Shown: positions 26,521 to 40,143 of the stretch, one piece after another
Numbering within the stretch: the stretch's first letter is position 1
Layout of the letters: each line of letters starts with the position of its first letter
Source of the DNA: Nymphaea colorata
Lineage: Eukaryota > Streptophyta > Magnoliopsida > Nymphaeales > Nymphaeaceae
Assembly: GCF_008831285.2 (NCBI RefSeq)
Contig: NC_045138.2
Location: 39,981,115-40,045,114, forward strand
Length of the DNA stretch: 64,000 nt
Direction: 5' to 3'
Made by a program: the position numbers and the translations under genes
Notes under the pieces: model-generated
Database searches by the model: none
What the model was told of the DNA's origin: nothing
The model's input: the letters and a program-made list of their open reading frames with translations, nothing else

Positions 26521-28938
26521 CATGAAATATTGACTATTCAAGAAATCAAAACAAAAACTAACCAGGCTACTCTCCATTCATTCATTATGCCAACCTCCTC
26601 AAAAGTTGTACTAGAACAACAATCATGGTCGTGTTCTCCCTATTAACTTTTCGGAACAAAATAAGATCGAATGAGTCAGGTCGCATGTGTTATATACATG
26701 ATGAACTAGAAATTAATGTTAAAAAAATAACATGTAAATGAATGATTTTGGTAGTATTCGAAGTTGTTACATGAAAGCGTGTGCAGTTGCTCAACCTTAT
26801 ACAATTTTTATTATGGGCTTGTAGAATGTCTGTTAAGCATGAGTGCATCTAACTCTTACGGGCTTTCTTGCGTCTCTTCCAGGAGTACGACGGATATTAT
26901 TGACGAAGAAGCAGTTCAAGTAGTGATAAATTGTTTGAATAGTGTTTGATATGCACAGTCATATTGTGTTCTTAGAACATAAAATATAAGAATACCATAT
27001 TTGTGTTCATTAAAAATATAACGTAATTATAGCTGTCATTTTCTAAAGAACTAAACGTTAAATATAATAGCACTTGTAGTGAAAAAATAAATCAATTTTA
27101 TATATGGAAGCAAAATAAAATGGTGAAGGTAAAATTTTTAATTGATAAAATCAGTAGTTAGTTCCTAGGTCTTCCTTCATAATTGTTTGAGGAAAGAAAG
27201 AAGCACGCGTGTCGTACCAAGGTGATGCATACGTGATTGCTGACCTCCGTTATTCTTTTAACTGCAAATGGTAGGTGTGCGACACTTAGTTGAACGAGAT
27301 AAAATAGTTTTAAACCTAGAGGTAAAGGGAAAGAGAAGAGATTTTGGCCTCTTGAACTTGCTTATCAAATCAGACTAATATAATATGGATTTAAATTAAA
27401 TATCTACTAAATTATTTTGATCTTAGAAAACCCACTTCGTATTAGCTCCGCAGAATTTTAGTTGATAAGACTCTTGAGATTGTTTCTATTAATTTAGAAG
27501 CACGCCAACTTTGAATTGATGTTATCTTGAGCTTGCTAACATTCGCAAGTCATCGTTTTCACATGAACAGAGCCTTTGCGGGTCATTTAAGTTCTTTTTT
27601 TTAAACTATTCATTATTCAAATGATTGGCAGCTTCCGAACACAATTAATTTGTTCAGGTAGGCGCCAGTGATGGATCAACCAACCCTTTTATAAAAACCT
27701 CAAGTGGAAAAGGTTAGGTGCTTTTTGGTTTTTTCTTTCTTTTTCCCTTTTTTTAGGGGCCCCAGAATCGTTGATTATTTGATTCAACCTCTCCCCAAGC
27801 GAAGCAGAACTCCAGTCGGCAGAATGTTTTGAAGAATCTCATACTCAATCTGGCTTCACATTGTATGCAATTTCTCTATCACACAAAAACTTTTAGACGA
27901 GTGCTTTGTGTTTTTATGTCTTAGATCTACTACACAAAGTTATGTGGCGTAGAGCCAAAAGTTTTTCGTTGAGAGGCAGAGTAGTACACAGCAGCCCAAT
28001 TTCAAACCGTTCCAATCTTAGGCCCTTCAAATACATTGGAAAATGACTCAAAGAGGCTAATACATAGAAAACACTTTCAAACTTGAAAAATGGAACAAAT
28101 TCACATTTTCAAAGTGATCATGCTCACTTCAAGGGGCTCAGTTGGTCAGCGTACAGATGATGCGCCTTCAATTCAATTTAATATGTGTTGATTTTCTGGA
28201 CTGCAAACAGTAGCATGCATTACACTCGAGTTGAAAGGTATACCGCAGACCACTCAAGTCCTCAAGCAACCCTGAACCTTGGGGGCCGATGGGAGGAAGA
28301 ATGGCTTTACTTCTCGTATACCAACAAAACGATCACGCTCAACCTCGAGCAAGGCTTGTCAGAGAAAACTTATAAACATGTGGGCCTATTTCTGAGATTA
28401 TGTTAAAGAATGGGTTCCTCAATGACAATTTCTGCCTTAAATACAATAATAGGTTTGGAGAAGAGAGAAGACAAAGGAAAGTTGTTACAAGATAATCCGA
28501 TAGTAATTGTAAGCTGAATGGGCCAGGCTCATGCATTGGCACTATCATCTTGTCTGTTGTGTCCCCATTCTATCCAAGCATCTTTCAAGCAAGGGGGCCA
28601 ATTATATTTTCAAAATTTCGACAAGCGACCAAAACATAATTTTTCAAAATTCCTATATAAGATAAATGAATTTTTTAATTTACATATAAATTTTAAAAAG
28701 AAATTGCTCCTGCTTTCAAGGCTTGGGATGGAGCCAAACGAAATGGGGGCCAAGTGGGAGCATTTAGCCTGAGGGAGAACCCACATGCGTTAGGTGGAGA
28801 AGGCCCTCCCCTTCATCCTAGCCTCAATTTCTGCCACTCTTTCTTATTTCTTATCGGTGAAAGCCAGAAGATACAAGCCAATAAGACTAAAAATTCAGGG
28901 AAAGAGAAAACCACGTTCTTGGAAAAACACTGTCGATG
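26040..28938. other. Intergenic, AT-rich
   Basis: Begins with the probable promoter and leader of the TAXIMIN-like gene. A (TA)n microsatellite lies at 26479-26517. The rest is AT-rich with scattered short frames (for example 28185-28406) that show no domain, splice pattern or codon bias. I see no RNA gene. Confidence 0.5.
26479..26517. repeat. (TA)n microsatellite
   Basis: Uninterrupted alternating A/T for about 39 bp. Confidence 0.95.
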
Positions 28939-29229
28939 TTATGAATGGTTAAGTCCATAAGTGCGACCAATTCCATCTTCTGCAAGTTTCTTGGCAGCCA
29001 AAGCAGTCATCTTTCGCGCTAAGTAAAAACGTAGATCCGAAGGATTGGATTTGAATTTCTCGTAGCTCATAGGTAGGCGCTTAGATTTCAGATCAGAATC
29101 TAGCTCATGTTCATATCTTTCTATTTGGACACATTGCTGAGCACCGCATGTTCCTGATGGCCTCTTCATGGTGGGGAGGGCCTGGATCCTTACGTTCCAA
29201 TCTTTCCCCCGACGATCGTGCGACGCCAT
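28939..29229 (-). CDS. Hypothetical 96-residue basic protein, intronless
   Basis: I do not recognise the family. The frame is open further upstream to 29334, but the ATG at 29227-29229 gives a plausible start (MASHDRRGKDWNVRIQ). The product is soluble and strongly charged: KRPSGTCGAQQCVQIERYE with a Cys pair, then HELDSDLKSKRLPMSYEKF, then a helical RFYLARKMTALAAKKLAEDG. There is no signal peptide or membrane helix. The even spread of charged residues and the regular amphipathic segments look like a real protein rather than a chance frame. It lies downstream of, and on the same strand as, the DUF455 gene. It could be a small conserved gene, a retroposed copy or the last exon of a gene with unseen upstream exons. 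Confidence 0.45.
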   Translation of the reverse strand: MASHDRRGKDWNVRIQALPTMKRPSGTCGAQQCVQIERYEHELDSDLKSKRLPMSYEKFKSNPSDLRFYLARKMTALAAKKLAEDGIGRTYGLNHS

Positions 29230-31015
29230 TTTTTGCCTTGGTTTCGACTGTAAGCCATCCTGAAGGTCTAAGCACGCCTTTATGGCATTACTCGTTGTAA
29301 GAAGTGTCCTTACGAACCAGCCAAAACCAAGCACTGCACTCTACTCGTTTACCAACATCGTTAGTCGTTTACCAATTTTGTTTTGGGTCGTTTGGCAGGA
29401 GAGACACTGTCCCAAAGATTGGAACAGTTCATAGAAAAATAGCTATAGTATTTGATGAACCTATCTTAATCTTTGAGACAAATTCATAGGACACTCACAA
29501 AGTATCTTTGCTGCCAAATGACTCCTTTGAGGTCGTTCAACAACAGTAAGACATTGTAACTGACTTAGGAATTTGCCTACAAACTTGAAGTTGATTCATG
29601 AAACAGCGTGTTTGAGACAAACTTATAAGATATTAATAGTGGTGTTACTATTGCCAAACAGTCATCACCTGGCAGCGGCTTTCAGTTGTTTGGCATCAGT
29701 AAAAGAAAGTCAACTGGAGGCTCACAAGCAAAACTTTGTTCAAACGGGACCCAACATGGATTGACAATGAGAAGCAGCGGCAAGGGGGAACCAAAACAAA
29801 ATACGAACATGGTAGGAGAATGGGCTAGGCAGTCTGAAGCTATAGGTGTACGGCAGATCCAAAGGATCTTCGGGTTTGGTTTCCCTTTGGCTAAAACAAA
29901 GTTGTCTGGGTTTCATTTGAACTTGCTCCAAAAATAGTTGACAGAACATCACAAGTTCAGGACCTACAGGATTCATCCTGATTGAAAGAGGGTTGAACTG
30001 GCTCTGGCAAAAGCAAATTGACAGAAATCACACAAAAAAATAGTGTTGCCCTTTGGAAGCAATGAAACATTTCAAAAACAAAAGAATTTCCATGCAAAAT
30101 GAAGCACCAGTTTACCAGATCATTAAACCCAAACGGGTTGGTCTAATGAGACAGGCGTTGACTGTTATGTGTGGACAGTAAGGGTTCAGTTCTCATGGGC
30201 ACCGTCTCTTGCAGAAGTGTACCTCCTTAATCTGGAGACTTGTAGGTTTCTTCTCTAGGATTTAGTTTGCGCTATGTCTTGCCAAAAAAGAAAAAATGGT
30301 AGTCAGGTCACCAATAAAACGGCCTGTGCAAGAGATGGTAAAAATTGAATAACAAGAAAAGGCCACATGGGTTAATTCAATATTATCCAATACCTGTTAA
30401 TATGTCAGAATAAAGCGGCAGTTACAGTTCCGTGCATCCAACTAAATGCATCAGCCATGTATCATAAAAATGATGCACAAGATAAAAACACCAAGTGGAT
30501 GGTACAAGTCCTTATTACCAATTTTGTCTTGGAAATTTAAAGGGCAAATGATTAATGGGAACATATTGGTGCGAATCATAGTCTGTTTGTGGAATCTACT
30601 GATGTTAATCGCTTCTTTTCTTGCATGCCTTCAACAACTTGTTTCCAAGGTGGGTGCTTAACAACCTCCTTAATCTATTTGGACATCCGAGCAATTTGTG
30701 TCCTGATTCAGGTTTGAAACGTAGGTCTTGAGTAACATTAAATGTGTGGCTGGCCTTGTGGCTGTGAGCGCCATCCTTGGCTCTTCCAGATTACACGTAC
30801 TTCAACATAACAAATTCTGACATTATGACAAACTTCTGTGAAATACCTTAAGGGAATGAAGAATAATATACAATAGAAGCAACTGTTTTCTGTACAAAAG
30901 AAGAGAGGCGCTGACTGCTATGGCAATCAATGACGTGGCATTCAGCATGGATATAATACATGAAGCTCGGCACTTTTGCTGATCTTTTTCAAAGATGCAA
31001 ATCAACCACTGATGG
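29230..31015. other. Intergenic
   Basis: Ordinary AT-rich sequence between the hypothetical gene and the 3' end of the DUF455 gene. Overlapping short frames at 29573-29976 and 30446-30661 show no family features. Confidence 0.5.
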
Positions 31016-34000
31016 TCATCTTTCATTAGAAGAATCACTGAGAACAGAATTCTCTTTCTCCATGGAAATGATGCATTCCAATCTGTTGTAGACCTGACAA
31101 AAAAAAATGGAAATAATCAGACTCGCCTAGTGGGTCCACAACTCAATCAACAATGCCCATTTTTTTGAGGTCCTAGACATACCTCAGCAAGGTCGCTTTT
31201 GTTTTTTTCACTTGCCAATGATGCCTCCTCGTACCTAGAATGTCCATCAAACATAAGAGAAGTTCTTAAAAAAATATGCATCTGAACATGGAGAAATATT
31301 TGACATACACATAATATTTCATGATAATAGATACAGTAGCGTCTTGCCCCCTCGAAGCACAGATATGTACCAATAGAGTAAAACCGTAGAAGAACAGCCT
31401 ACCAGTCACGAGGAATACCAGCTTCTTGACGTGCCACATGATTGAATGGGCCTTTCAGTTCTACATTGAACTCCTTTAATATGTCTAAAAGAAATTGAAT
31501 TTCAATGTCAAGTCAGGAAATCTGAATTATGTTAGCCAGAAATCTACTGAATTTTTAATATGTACCCTTGAAACTGATGTCAGGCATACGGCCCAATTTC
31601 TCACACACTCTCAGGAACCAAAACATCCCAACTGCAACATGTGCAACTTCCTCCTCAGAGATCTTCGCTACAATGCTTGATGTCCTGTTATCCCCAAATC
31701 CTACCAATCTTTTGACAAGTCTAGGCCCAGCATCAAGCCCCCTGGCCTCCTGTTCATAACAAGGAAACCACCAACACATGTAAGTCTATCCAAAAGGTCC
31801 ATAAAATTTAGCGAATATTTGATGTGCTATGAAGGTAACAAACAATAGTCAGGCATTTAAGAATGGCATCTGGCATCTGAGCTGAAGAAATATGACCTCA
31901 ATGATGTAAACACTAAATACAATATTTAAGCCCAACGAAACTATCTGTTTAGTTCCATACATAAGTTGGTTATAAGATTGCAGAAGGTATTTTAAACCCA
32001 ACGGGAGAAACACATTCTGGTTCTCTTGGAGTCAGGTATACCATTCCAGCAGATGTGTCTACCTGAACAAGTGGAATAACTGCCAAACGTGCTGCAACAT
32101 TCCCAGATGTTCTAGCACACTCCCTCCAAAGCAGATTATGAGCAAACATATCCCCATAGCTACAATTTAAAGAAAGCACAAAAATTCCATTAGAAAAGAG
32201 ATTGATGTTTTCTTTCCTTTTGTTCATCCACTTTCCATCATTTGGGTTCTGGTCAAGTGGTTTTGAACTCTAGTTTAAAACTTTAAGTAATTCTAAAGCA
32301 AAAGTAGAAACATATAACTGCAAATTGCTCTAGCTGAGGGTTAAATCTTACCTAAAGCCAAGCTCTTCGAGCCTTTGAGAGCACCAAGAAAAGTGACGAC
32401 TCTCATCATCAGCAACATGGGCAAAATCAGAGAAAAATTGAGAACCAAGTACATCAAACAACGAAGAGAACCTGACTACGGTATCCCATGCCAGATCGAT
32501 AGCATTCAGCTCTACGTGTGCAAGATTATGCAGCATATATGCATTAAGTGGCAAGCCAGATTCTTTGGGAGAAGGTATTTCCTTGTGTGAGACCTGAAAC
32601 ATGCACATTTACAATAAATACACAATAGCATGGCTATAGAAAATGGATTTCAATTAGTAGCAGGATACACAGTTAGTTACACCAGAATTGAAGCCTCGGA
32701 GGTTAGAACTCGTTCACATTCATATTGAGGCTAATCAACTTTTCGAAATTGCAGAAACGAAGTTTAGAAAATAAGGTTGCTTATGCACGTCATTGTTCAA
32801 AATTCAAATATTTTAAGAAGAGGCATCAGCTAACAAAAATAATGTATCTAGATGGAAGAATAACATGCAAAGGTTAGCACAATTCTTGTCCTTTGTAATA
32901 TCCCCAGTGATCCATGTAGAAACAGATATTAGAATTTAGGAGGTTAAAAAGTCCCACAAGAATTAAGGCAACCAAGAGACAAGTACACTAAGTCTACAAT
33001 AATGCTATCAGACAAAGTGGTTAACATACTTCATAACAACATAACAGGACTTAAACATGCACCATCTTTAAAATCTCCTTTTGTGCAAGATCTTTCACTG
33101 GAGAAAGATTTCCAAGCTGTTGGAAATTTCCTCTAGACATCTAACAAAGTGACAAAGCTGTGACAAAGCTGACGCAAAGCCCAAGTTTTGGACCCAAGTG
33201 ACAAACACAAAGATTTAACAATTGCACATAAAAAATGATTAGAAGTGTCCAAATTGGTTTGAGCATGCAATGTAAACATAAAGGAATTAACTTGGAAATA
33301 GAAGAATCCAAATCGAAACTTAAGCAACAACGGTGAACAAGAAGAGAGTATCTTAGAGCAGCCACAAGTGCTAACTTGGAACTTCACGATACGGCTGTAA
33401 ATGAGATTGATGAGTTTGCCCTTGGCTTAATAAAACAATTTTCAACACATAATATAACTATGGCTCATGACTTTTTGTTCACGCACAATGATTACGAACA
33501 CCAGAATAAACAGATCCATGAAGCGCTTCTGAGTCTGCCATTCACATTTTTGCACCATTGGAAAATTTTGCATAACAATCACCATAAGTATGAATGGCAA
33601 GAATCCAAAGGTAAGTTTCAGTCATATAGGACAAGAAAATGTGAGAAAACATAGATGACAAGCTCACAACTTTCACACAGGTACAGACTAATGAAAATGT
33701 GGCCATGAAGAACAGTGTGAATAAGGAGCTGAAATCCATTAACCCAACCCGCATTACTTACACCACCCATAGTACTACCCACCAAAAAGGCTGCATCACG
33801 AACCAGTAAGCGAACCATGAATTGTTATTTTTTAAAAGAATGAGATCCTCCCCAGAAAGCAGAAGATAATCATATTATATTTTCTTATTAAATTACCAAT
33901 TCACTAGCACACACACATGAAGCCACAGATTCTCAGCGGCTACCATCCACTTTCTTAAATGAGACACATGAAAAGATTACCACACAGAGGGCATTCCAAA

Positions 34001-34679
34001 TAAATAGAATTACATAATATAAAGGACGTCAATGCACTACCACTCTCTATGTTCAAACAGACGGCAAGTGGAATAAATCTACGAGCAGGTCCGAAAGCAG
34101 TTCGTGTGTTATGACTATAGGATACCAGAGCAAAAAAAAGGAAAGAAGGATAGAACACACGAAACAAAATGAAACGAAATGGGAACAGAAAAGAAGAAAG
34201 CCAACCAACAGAGGTTTTTCAGGACGAGCGGGACAATCCGGCGGCTCGGCAGCGCCAAGAGAAAGCTCGTCGCTGACCCACTTAGTGTACGCGATGTGGG
34301 TATACGCCGCTTTGGCCGCGGGATCGCTGGTGGAGAGGATCAGGCGTCCCCATTCTGCCAGAGAAGATAATGACTGGGATTCGAGAGTTTGGCGGTGCGG
34401 AGGAAGAGAGAAGGACGAGGAGGACGAAGACAAGGAGGATTCGGGACCCTTGGCCCCCCACACCCTGAGGCCGTTGATGGGCGCTTCCCTCCAATCATCA
34501 AGACCCGACCATTGATGCGGCCCGTGCCGGTACCGAGCGGTGGAGGTGGAGTCGTCGGAACGCCGGCGGGAGGAGGCGAAGAAGGAGAGGCGGGAAGGGA
34601 GGCGCTGGGTAGTCGGCGAGAGGAGGAGGGTCGCCCGCAGGAACGTCGCGCCGGCCGTGGGCTTAGGAAGTAAGGCCAT
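31016..34679 (-). CDS. DUF455 ferritin-like protein with N-terminal presequence
   Basis: Seven exons: 34679-34206, 32593-32352, 32159-32063, 31749-31566, 31484-31403, 31234-31183, 31093-31016; phases join to give 402 residues. The domain runs from about residue 60 (WSGLDDWREAPINGLRVWG) to 350. Ligands expected of a four-helix diiron bundle are visible: Glu186 in LAHVELNAIDLAWD, Glu222-x-x-His225 in DDESRHF, Glu272 in EARGLDAGPR, and Glu305-x-x-His308 in EEEVAHV. This is the plant DUF455 family (PF04305; At1g06240/At5g04520 type), whose biochemical role I do not know to be settled; an oxidase or hydroxylase role is inference. The first 50 residues are Arg/Ser/Leu-rich with almost no acids, suggesting mitochondrial or plastid import. 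The C-terminal exon adds a short helical tail. Intron 1 is 1.6 kb. Other long frames across exon 1 are GC-rich shadows. Confidence 0.9.
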
Positions 34680-35835
34680 CGTGATCGGGCTACTGCTGCA
34701 GTGCTGCTGCCACCACTCGCTGGGTTCATCTTCGTGTGGGACTGGGCGGTCTCCGACTCTCCGCCTGCAAGTAAAACGGGCCGGATTCGAAATTCTTGTG
34801 AGGTCCAGATCTTCACAAACAGCTGATGCATGTTACTATGTTAGGTCTTAGTCAAACTTTTTGTTGTTTGAAAGATGCAAGAACTATATCATGAATTTGT
34901 TACCCTCAAATCAGTCTTTTCTCACCACTAACTTGAGATTCATTATTTAAAGGATAATAGAAGTCTCAAATTTATAATTAGCTGGGCTCTATGTTGAATC
35001 AGACTCTTAAAAGAAAAGTACAAGGTAATCAAACACTCGTTAACATTTCTATACAAGCTGATTCAATTTTACGACCCGAAGGAGTTAGGCTAAGGAAATC
35101 AAACTAGACCGGTTGGCAGGTCAACCACATTTTGTCAATCGATAATGTGCCAAAATGTTCATTCATCATCGAGGGTGAAGAGGGCTAGTATAGTATGGAG
35201 AATCATAACTGATCCTGAGAAGAATGACATAGCTGGTCGAGTTGATGGGCCGGTGAAAGTTCATCATCTGTTTGATTCATATAAATAATATTCCTCTAAA
35301 TCACAAACAATGGCAGACAGCCCTCTTGAATTATCATAGGGCAAGTTGATGTATTTCAAAACGATGAGCAGCTTAGCTTGTTTGATAAGAACTAATAGTG
35401 TGTTTGAATGCCACATCATTTAGGCTAGCAAACTCAGGCTTTAAATGGCTACCGTTTCTACCGTCAATTAATCAGTATTGAGAGCCTATCATTTTGCTGA
35501 GTTATGCTACGTCTTTTCGAGTGGTAAAAGAGGAATCCGAAAAGCAATGTCGTTAATACGTGTCACGTATCATCCATTTTTTTTAAATTTAAAAATAATT
35601 TTAATATAATTAATTGGAAAACAAAAAGTTACAAAGAAGATAAGCATATTGTATTTTCCTTGCACTATATCGGCAAGAGGTTGATCCAATGAATATTGGT
35701 CGATAGTGCTCTCTGGAGCTTTTCCATGATTCTTTTTGTAGGTTTTAATCCTCATCACTCGCTCCAATGGTTTCCCTCTTCGAGAGACGCACCATGCATG
35801 ATATAAAAAACGTTGCTTGCAATTGCAATAATTGC

Positions 35836-35841
<6 letters not shown>

Positions 35842-35899
<58 letters not shown>
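35842..35899. repeat. (TA)n microsatellite
   Basis: Uninterrupted alternating A/T for about 58 bp. It creates the Ile-Tyr repeat frames seen on the minus strand. Confidence 0.95.
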
Positions 35900-35903
<4 letters not shown>

Positions 35904-38274
35904 CACTATGTGAACTTATTATAATCACATATATGATCAATTTGATTGGTGAATAATACATTTTATTAGTCAAGTTGATTAGTCCCATGATAATCCATTT
36001 TATATGAATTGATTATAATTCAATCATCAGATTAACTTGATTAATAATTTATAAGACTCTACTTAAAAGTAATTGATATAATCGTATTTGAACTTTAACA
36101 AATAACTTTGCTGCGCATGTGATCTTTTTGTAAACCATTAATCAAGTTGATTAAGCAGCTGACAATCAGTGGAATTGATCTTTATACTCATGTATGCTAT
36201 TTCATCAATATACATAAAGTAAATCAGAATTCATAATTAACGTAGTTGCGTCTGAATTAATTAATACATTGACAATGGAATCATATATGTCTGCACGTAT
36301 TTGCTCCGCATTGTTCAAATCTAAAAGCATGGTCCATGGAACCAGCAGTTATATATGAAGCTTAGTAGGTAGAAGATTTGGTCATTATGATGGCCGTAGG
36401 GAAGGGAAAAAGTGTTGCCCCTTTATAGAATGAGCTAAGCATGAATGAGCTCATGATAATTTTCTTCATGAATGAGATCGCGTATGTTTATGTTCATCAC
36501 CTTGCGAGCATAAATTATCATGTGGATGATATTACTCATCATGTGAGCCTCACAAAAGTAACTTAGTTCATGAATAACCAATCTTGATCATGTACAGTAC
36601 ACTGAGTTTATCAAAAGTTGGCTGCTTGAATTTGGATGCCATTATCATAATAAGATCACTTATAAGCTGTTTATTCCATTAAAAAAAAAAAAACCCATTT
36701 CATGCCTTCTCTTGCATTTTCAAAATTATCCTTTTTATTCAATTTTTTCCCCGATGAAATCTAGTTAAGCCATTACGTGTGAATAATCTTAATTTTGACA
36801 AGCTAAATTGGAAATTCTAAGATTTTCACGTAGTTAATGTTTGTGCAGGGGGCAGTATTATATATTTGAACATAAAATGAAATCAAATGAACTAGGCTAG
36901 CTGTCTATTTAGTGGTTGCAGATGAACTGGTAAAAAAAAATTATTATGTATATTTTTTTGAATAAAAATGGAATATATGCAGAAATTGATTAAAACTAAA
37001 TAAATTAAAGTTAATATATGAGTAAAGTAGGCATGCCATATCCACTGTCAAAAATCCTGGAAGTTTTCTCGAAGATGCTAAAAAGGGAGGTGGGTTGAAA
37101 AAAGAGGAAAAACAATAATATCTAAGTAAAATGCCAAAATGAGATGTAACGCACTTTTGTAATGTCCTTTCTCATTTTCAAAAAAATGAAAAAAAATGTT
37201 AATTTTTTAAACTTTTATTTAACATATTACCAAATATTTTGAATCTGGTCAAATTTTTATGAGAAAATTAACAGAATATTCTAATTTCATTTCTCTGTCA
37301 CTATTTATATTTTTAAAATTTTCCAAATGCTCAAAAATTTCCTGGGAAAAATGATATATCGATTAACATCTGAAAAAACTAGAAGATGATAATGATATTT
37401 CTAACATATATAACTAATGCAGCAACAAATCGGAGAGGCACAAGAAGTTGCAAACACAGTCAACAAACATAAACAGAAATTCCATTTTCTGTCGAGTTTC
37501 GCCGCAAAGGCAACCGCCACTAATAATAGACACAGGCATCTGATTGCTAATTTATGTCCATGATTAAAGGAAATCAAACGTTAGCTCCACTATCTTCTAG
37601 GCATTTGTTTATTCTCGACACATTACTGTGGAAATCCGAGCGATTTCTTTTCTCATCATGTTACGATTATACTAATCACAAACAGAAACAGCATTATACA
37701 GATTACAGTTTCTTTTTTAAGCTAAAGAAACCGCCATATCTTTGGATGTTTCAGACCTCTCAGCTCGAGATAAGATGCATGTCCATCATGTCTAGAGACT
37801 GTTGAGATGCTCTGGTTGTTGCCGCGATTGCAAAGTCTCCCCATTGTTGGTCTTGTGGCAAAAGAATATATACTTAGAGAGTGCTTTAAAATAGCTAGGA
37901 GCTATTTGGGTTTGTAGCTGTATACTTTGTATTCCAGAAAATGGTAACTAAAATCCTGTTTTGGAGCATACAGAATGTGCGACTGTTAGTCTCTTCAACA
38001 TGGAATGGAGCTCAATATTGGAAAATTAGAAGAAAAGTTGTGTACAGTGACTAAGATCATCATCCACACTGGCACGACTGCAAGTTCTGCATAAAATTCA
38101 TGGTGGTCATGCTGCAGAATGATCACGCAAGAGTAAGCCTTTGGTTACAGGACAGACGCTTCTGCAGCAAGTGTTAACAAGAGAATGGATTAGAGCAAAT
38201 GGTAATTTGGAATCCTGTGAATTTAGCATGCAGGTTCCCTCATGAGAAGTTTAATATGTTACGCAAATTAAAAG

Positions 38275-38275
38275 C

Positions 38276-38319
<44 letters not shown>

Positions 38320-38332
38320 ATATATATATATT
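38275..38332. repeat. (TA)n microsatellite, interrupted
   Basis: An alternating A/T tract with one TC interruption near 38318, bordered by an A-rich run. Confidence 0.9.
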
Positions 38333-38551
38333 AAAAAAACACAATAGATCTGGAATTCGAGTCGCCTGGGGTTCATTCGGGAAATGGTGCTCCATTTGAT
38401 TTTACGTGAGTTCAGAATTCGTTCCTAAATGGTTGAAATTGAGAGCCCTCATATCAAGAATCAATGCGATGGTACTGTAAGTCAAGATGTCATCTTACCC
38501 TGAACTGGTCGGCAGGATCTGGACCAGCTAATATGGTGGGAAGGGATGCAT

Positions 38552-38601
38552 GGTTACATACTGTAACCGCCCATGGCTTTCCATATAAGGAGCGGTTACA
38601 G
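38552..38601. other. Pair of overlapping inverted repeats (alternative hairpins)
   Basis: GGTTACA (38552-38558) pairs with TGTAACC (38562-38568). The overlapping CTGTAACCGC (38561-38570) pairs perfectly with GCGGTTACAG (38592-38601) across a 21-nt loop. The two hairpins cannot form together. The context is non-coding and its role is unknown. Confidence 0.5.
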
Positions 38602-40143
38602 CATCGCCCCATTGGTCTTGGCCTTCTATATACCAGTGGGCTTTCCGGCATGAGGCTTCTCACCGGCGAATAGAAGTTGCAAAATCCGGGCAGTGGCTTA
38701 TTTGCAGCGCCTCGGGTTCTCGGCATCGAATCTTCGGAGATGCATCATGCATTGACTCCTTGATATGTGACTGAGGTAAATACTTGTTTTGCTTTTTCCT
38801 CCACGTACAAGCGTAATTTAATTTGTACTCTCGAACTTTCTCAGGTTCATACACTCTACATCTTATTCGATTCTTAATTGTAAGCTGAAAATGTTTTAAA
38901 TCGTGAAAAACCAAGCACAGAATTCCTTCCTTAGACATTTTCATGATTCTCAGAAGCCTTTTCCCACGTATATATGCATCCTTTTTCCTTTCTGTTTACT
39001 CTTCTCATTATCTCCAAAACCCCAGTATCTCCTCCACATTTCCTGCAATATCCTGTTTCCTGGAACTTTCTGCCACGAGCTTCTGTTGACTTAGCCTGCC
39101 ATGGACTTCCAAATTCATCTTGGTCTTGTTACGTAAGAGCAGAAGAACATTGAATTGACACGATGCAAGGTCAAATATTATTCCCCCCCATTAATCTATT
39201 CTTCATGAGTTGAGAACAGACAGAATGATAGCAACCATATTAAATAAGTTCATATTAAATAAGTGTCTATGGAATTTCCTGATGAGTAGGATCACCCTCA
39301 ACCCAGACCTTTTCAAGGAGCCTTCAAATAGAAAGTGGTGGTTCTTTTGTAGTGGTGAAGTCCTTTTGGCATGGGGCCGAGCCTTTTTACTTTTAAGTAT
39401 TACTTGACAGCAGTCACCTTCAACGTCGTCTGCGTCACCTATTCATGGAGATGTAAAGTGAGCTTCAACCACTATGATAACTCTATCCGTGTTGCTTAAG
39501 GTGACCAATCCGGGACCTAAAATACTGTTCATTATGATCTCTATGTATATGGACACATGCAAACTGTGAGTTGAGTATCATCATGTCCTTTAAAGCATCC
39601 ATTGTTTTTATGAGGGGGCAAATGTGATAGGACTTGCTTTTGATCGGCCCACTTTCTCATACTAATGATATGTTCCATGCCGTGCTCTATTTATAATCGT
39701 TTCTCTTGCACGAAAGGATCATGTCGGTCGTGCATAAAGAACTCCATGAGAGGACAAGTTTTCATGCTTCAACATAGAGTACCTGTAAATTAATTAAAAA
39801 GTGATACCTCTCTCTTTATATGTATTATATAATTTTCTACCAAAATCTTTAGTTCAGGACAAGAAGAAAGGAAGCCGGAAAAGGACAAAGAAAGAACTAC
39901 TTTATTCATGGCTCTCATGATGAGCCTGAAAACAACACCATGCATTCGCAAAGAACAAAGGAAGTGAAAGAAGAACTCAGCAATAGACTCTACAGCTAAG
40001 AAGGATTGGTCCCCTAAGTACTCTGCTGTGGGTAGCAGAAAGGAACCCGAAACCCTCTTGGGGGAAAAGTGAAGAAGTGAAAAGGAAAGAAAAAAGCGGC
40101 AAAAAACAGCAGTGTCGACAGAAAGCATGAAAGGTTGCCGTTT

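Larger units (their letters stand above)
34680..40143. other. Gene-poor AT-rich intergenic region
   Basis: After the probable DUF455 promoter, about 5.4 kb holds no convincing gene. It includes (TA)n tracts at 35842-35899 and 38275-38332 and a short GC-richer stretch near 38500-38700 with a hairpin pair (separate entry). The frames reported inside the TA tracts (Ile-Tyr repeats) are microsatellite artefacts. No tRNA or snRNA box was seen. Confidence 0.5.

Noticed and set aside
34111-34851. Several long frames on both strands over the first exon of the DUF455 gene
   Set aside because: They are GC-rich shadow frames; only the frame starting at 34679 on the minus strand joins to conserved downstream exons.
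35570-35988. Minus frames with Ile-Tyr repeats
   Set aside because: These are translations of a (TA)n microsatellite.
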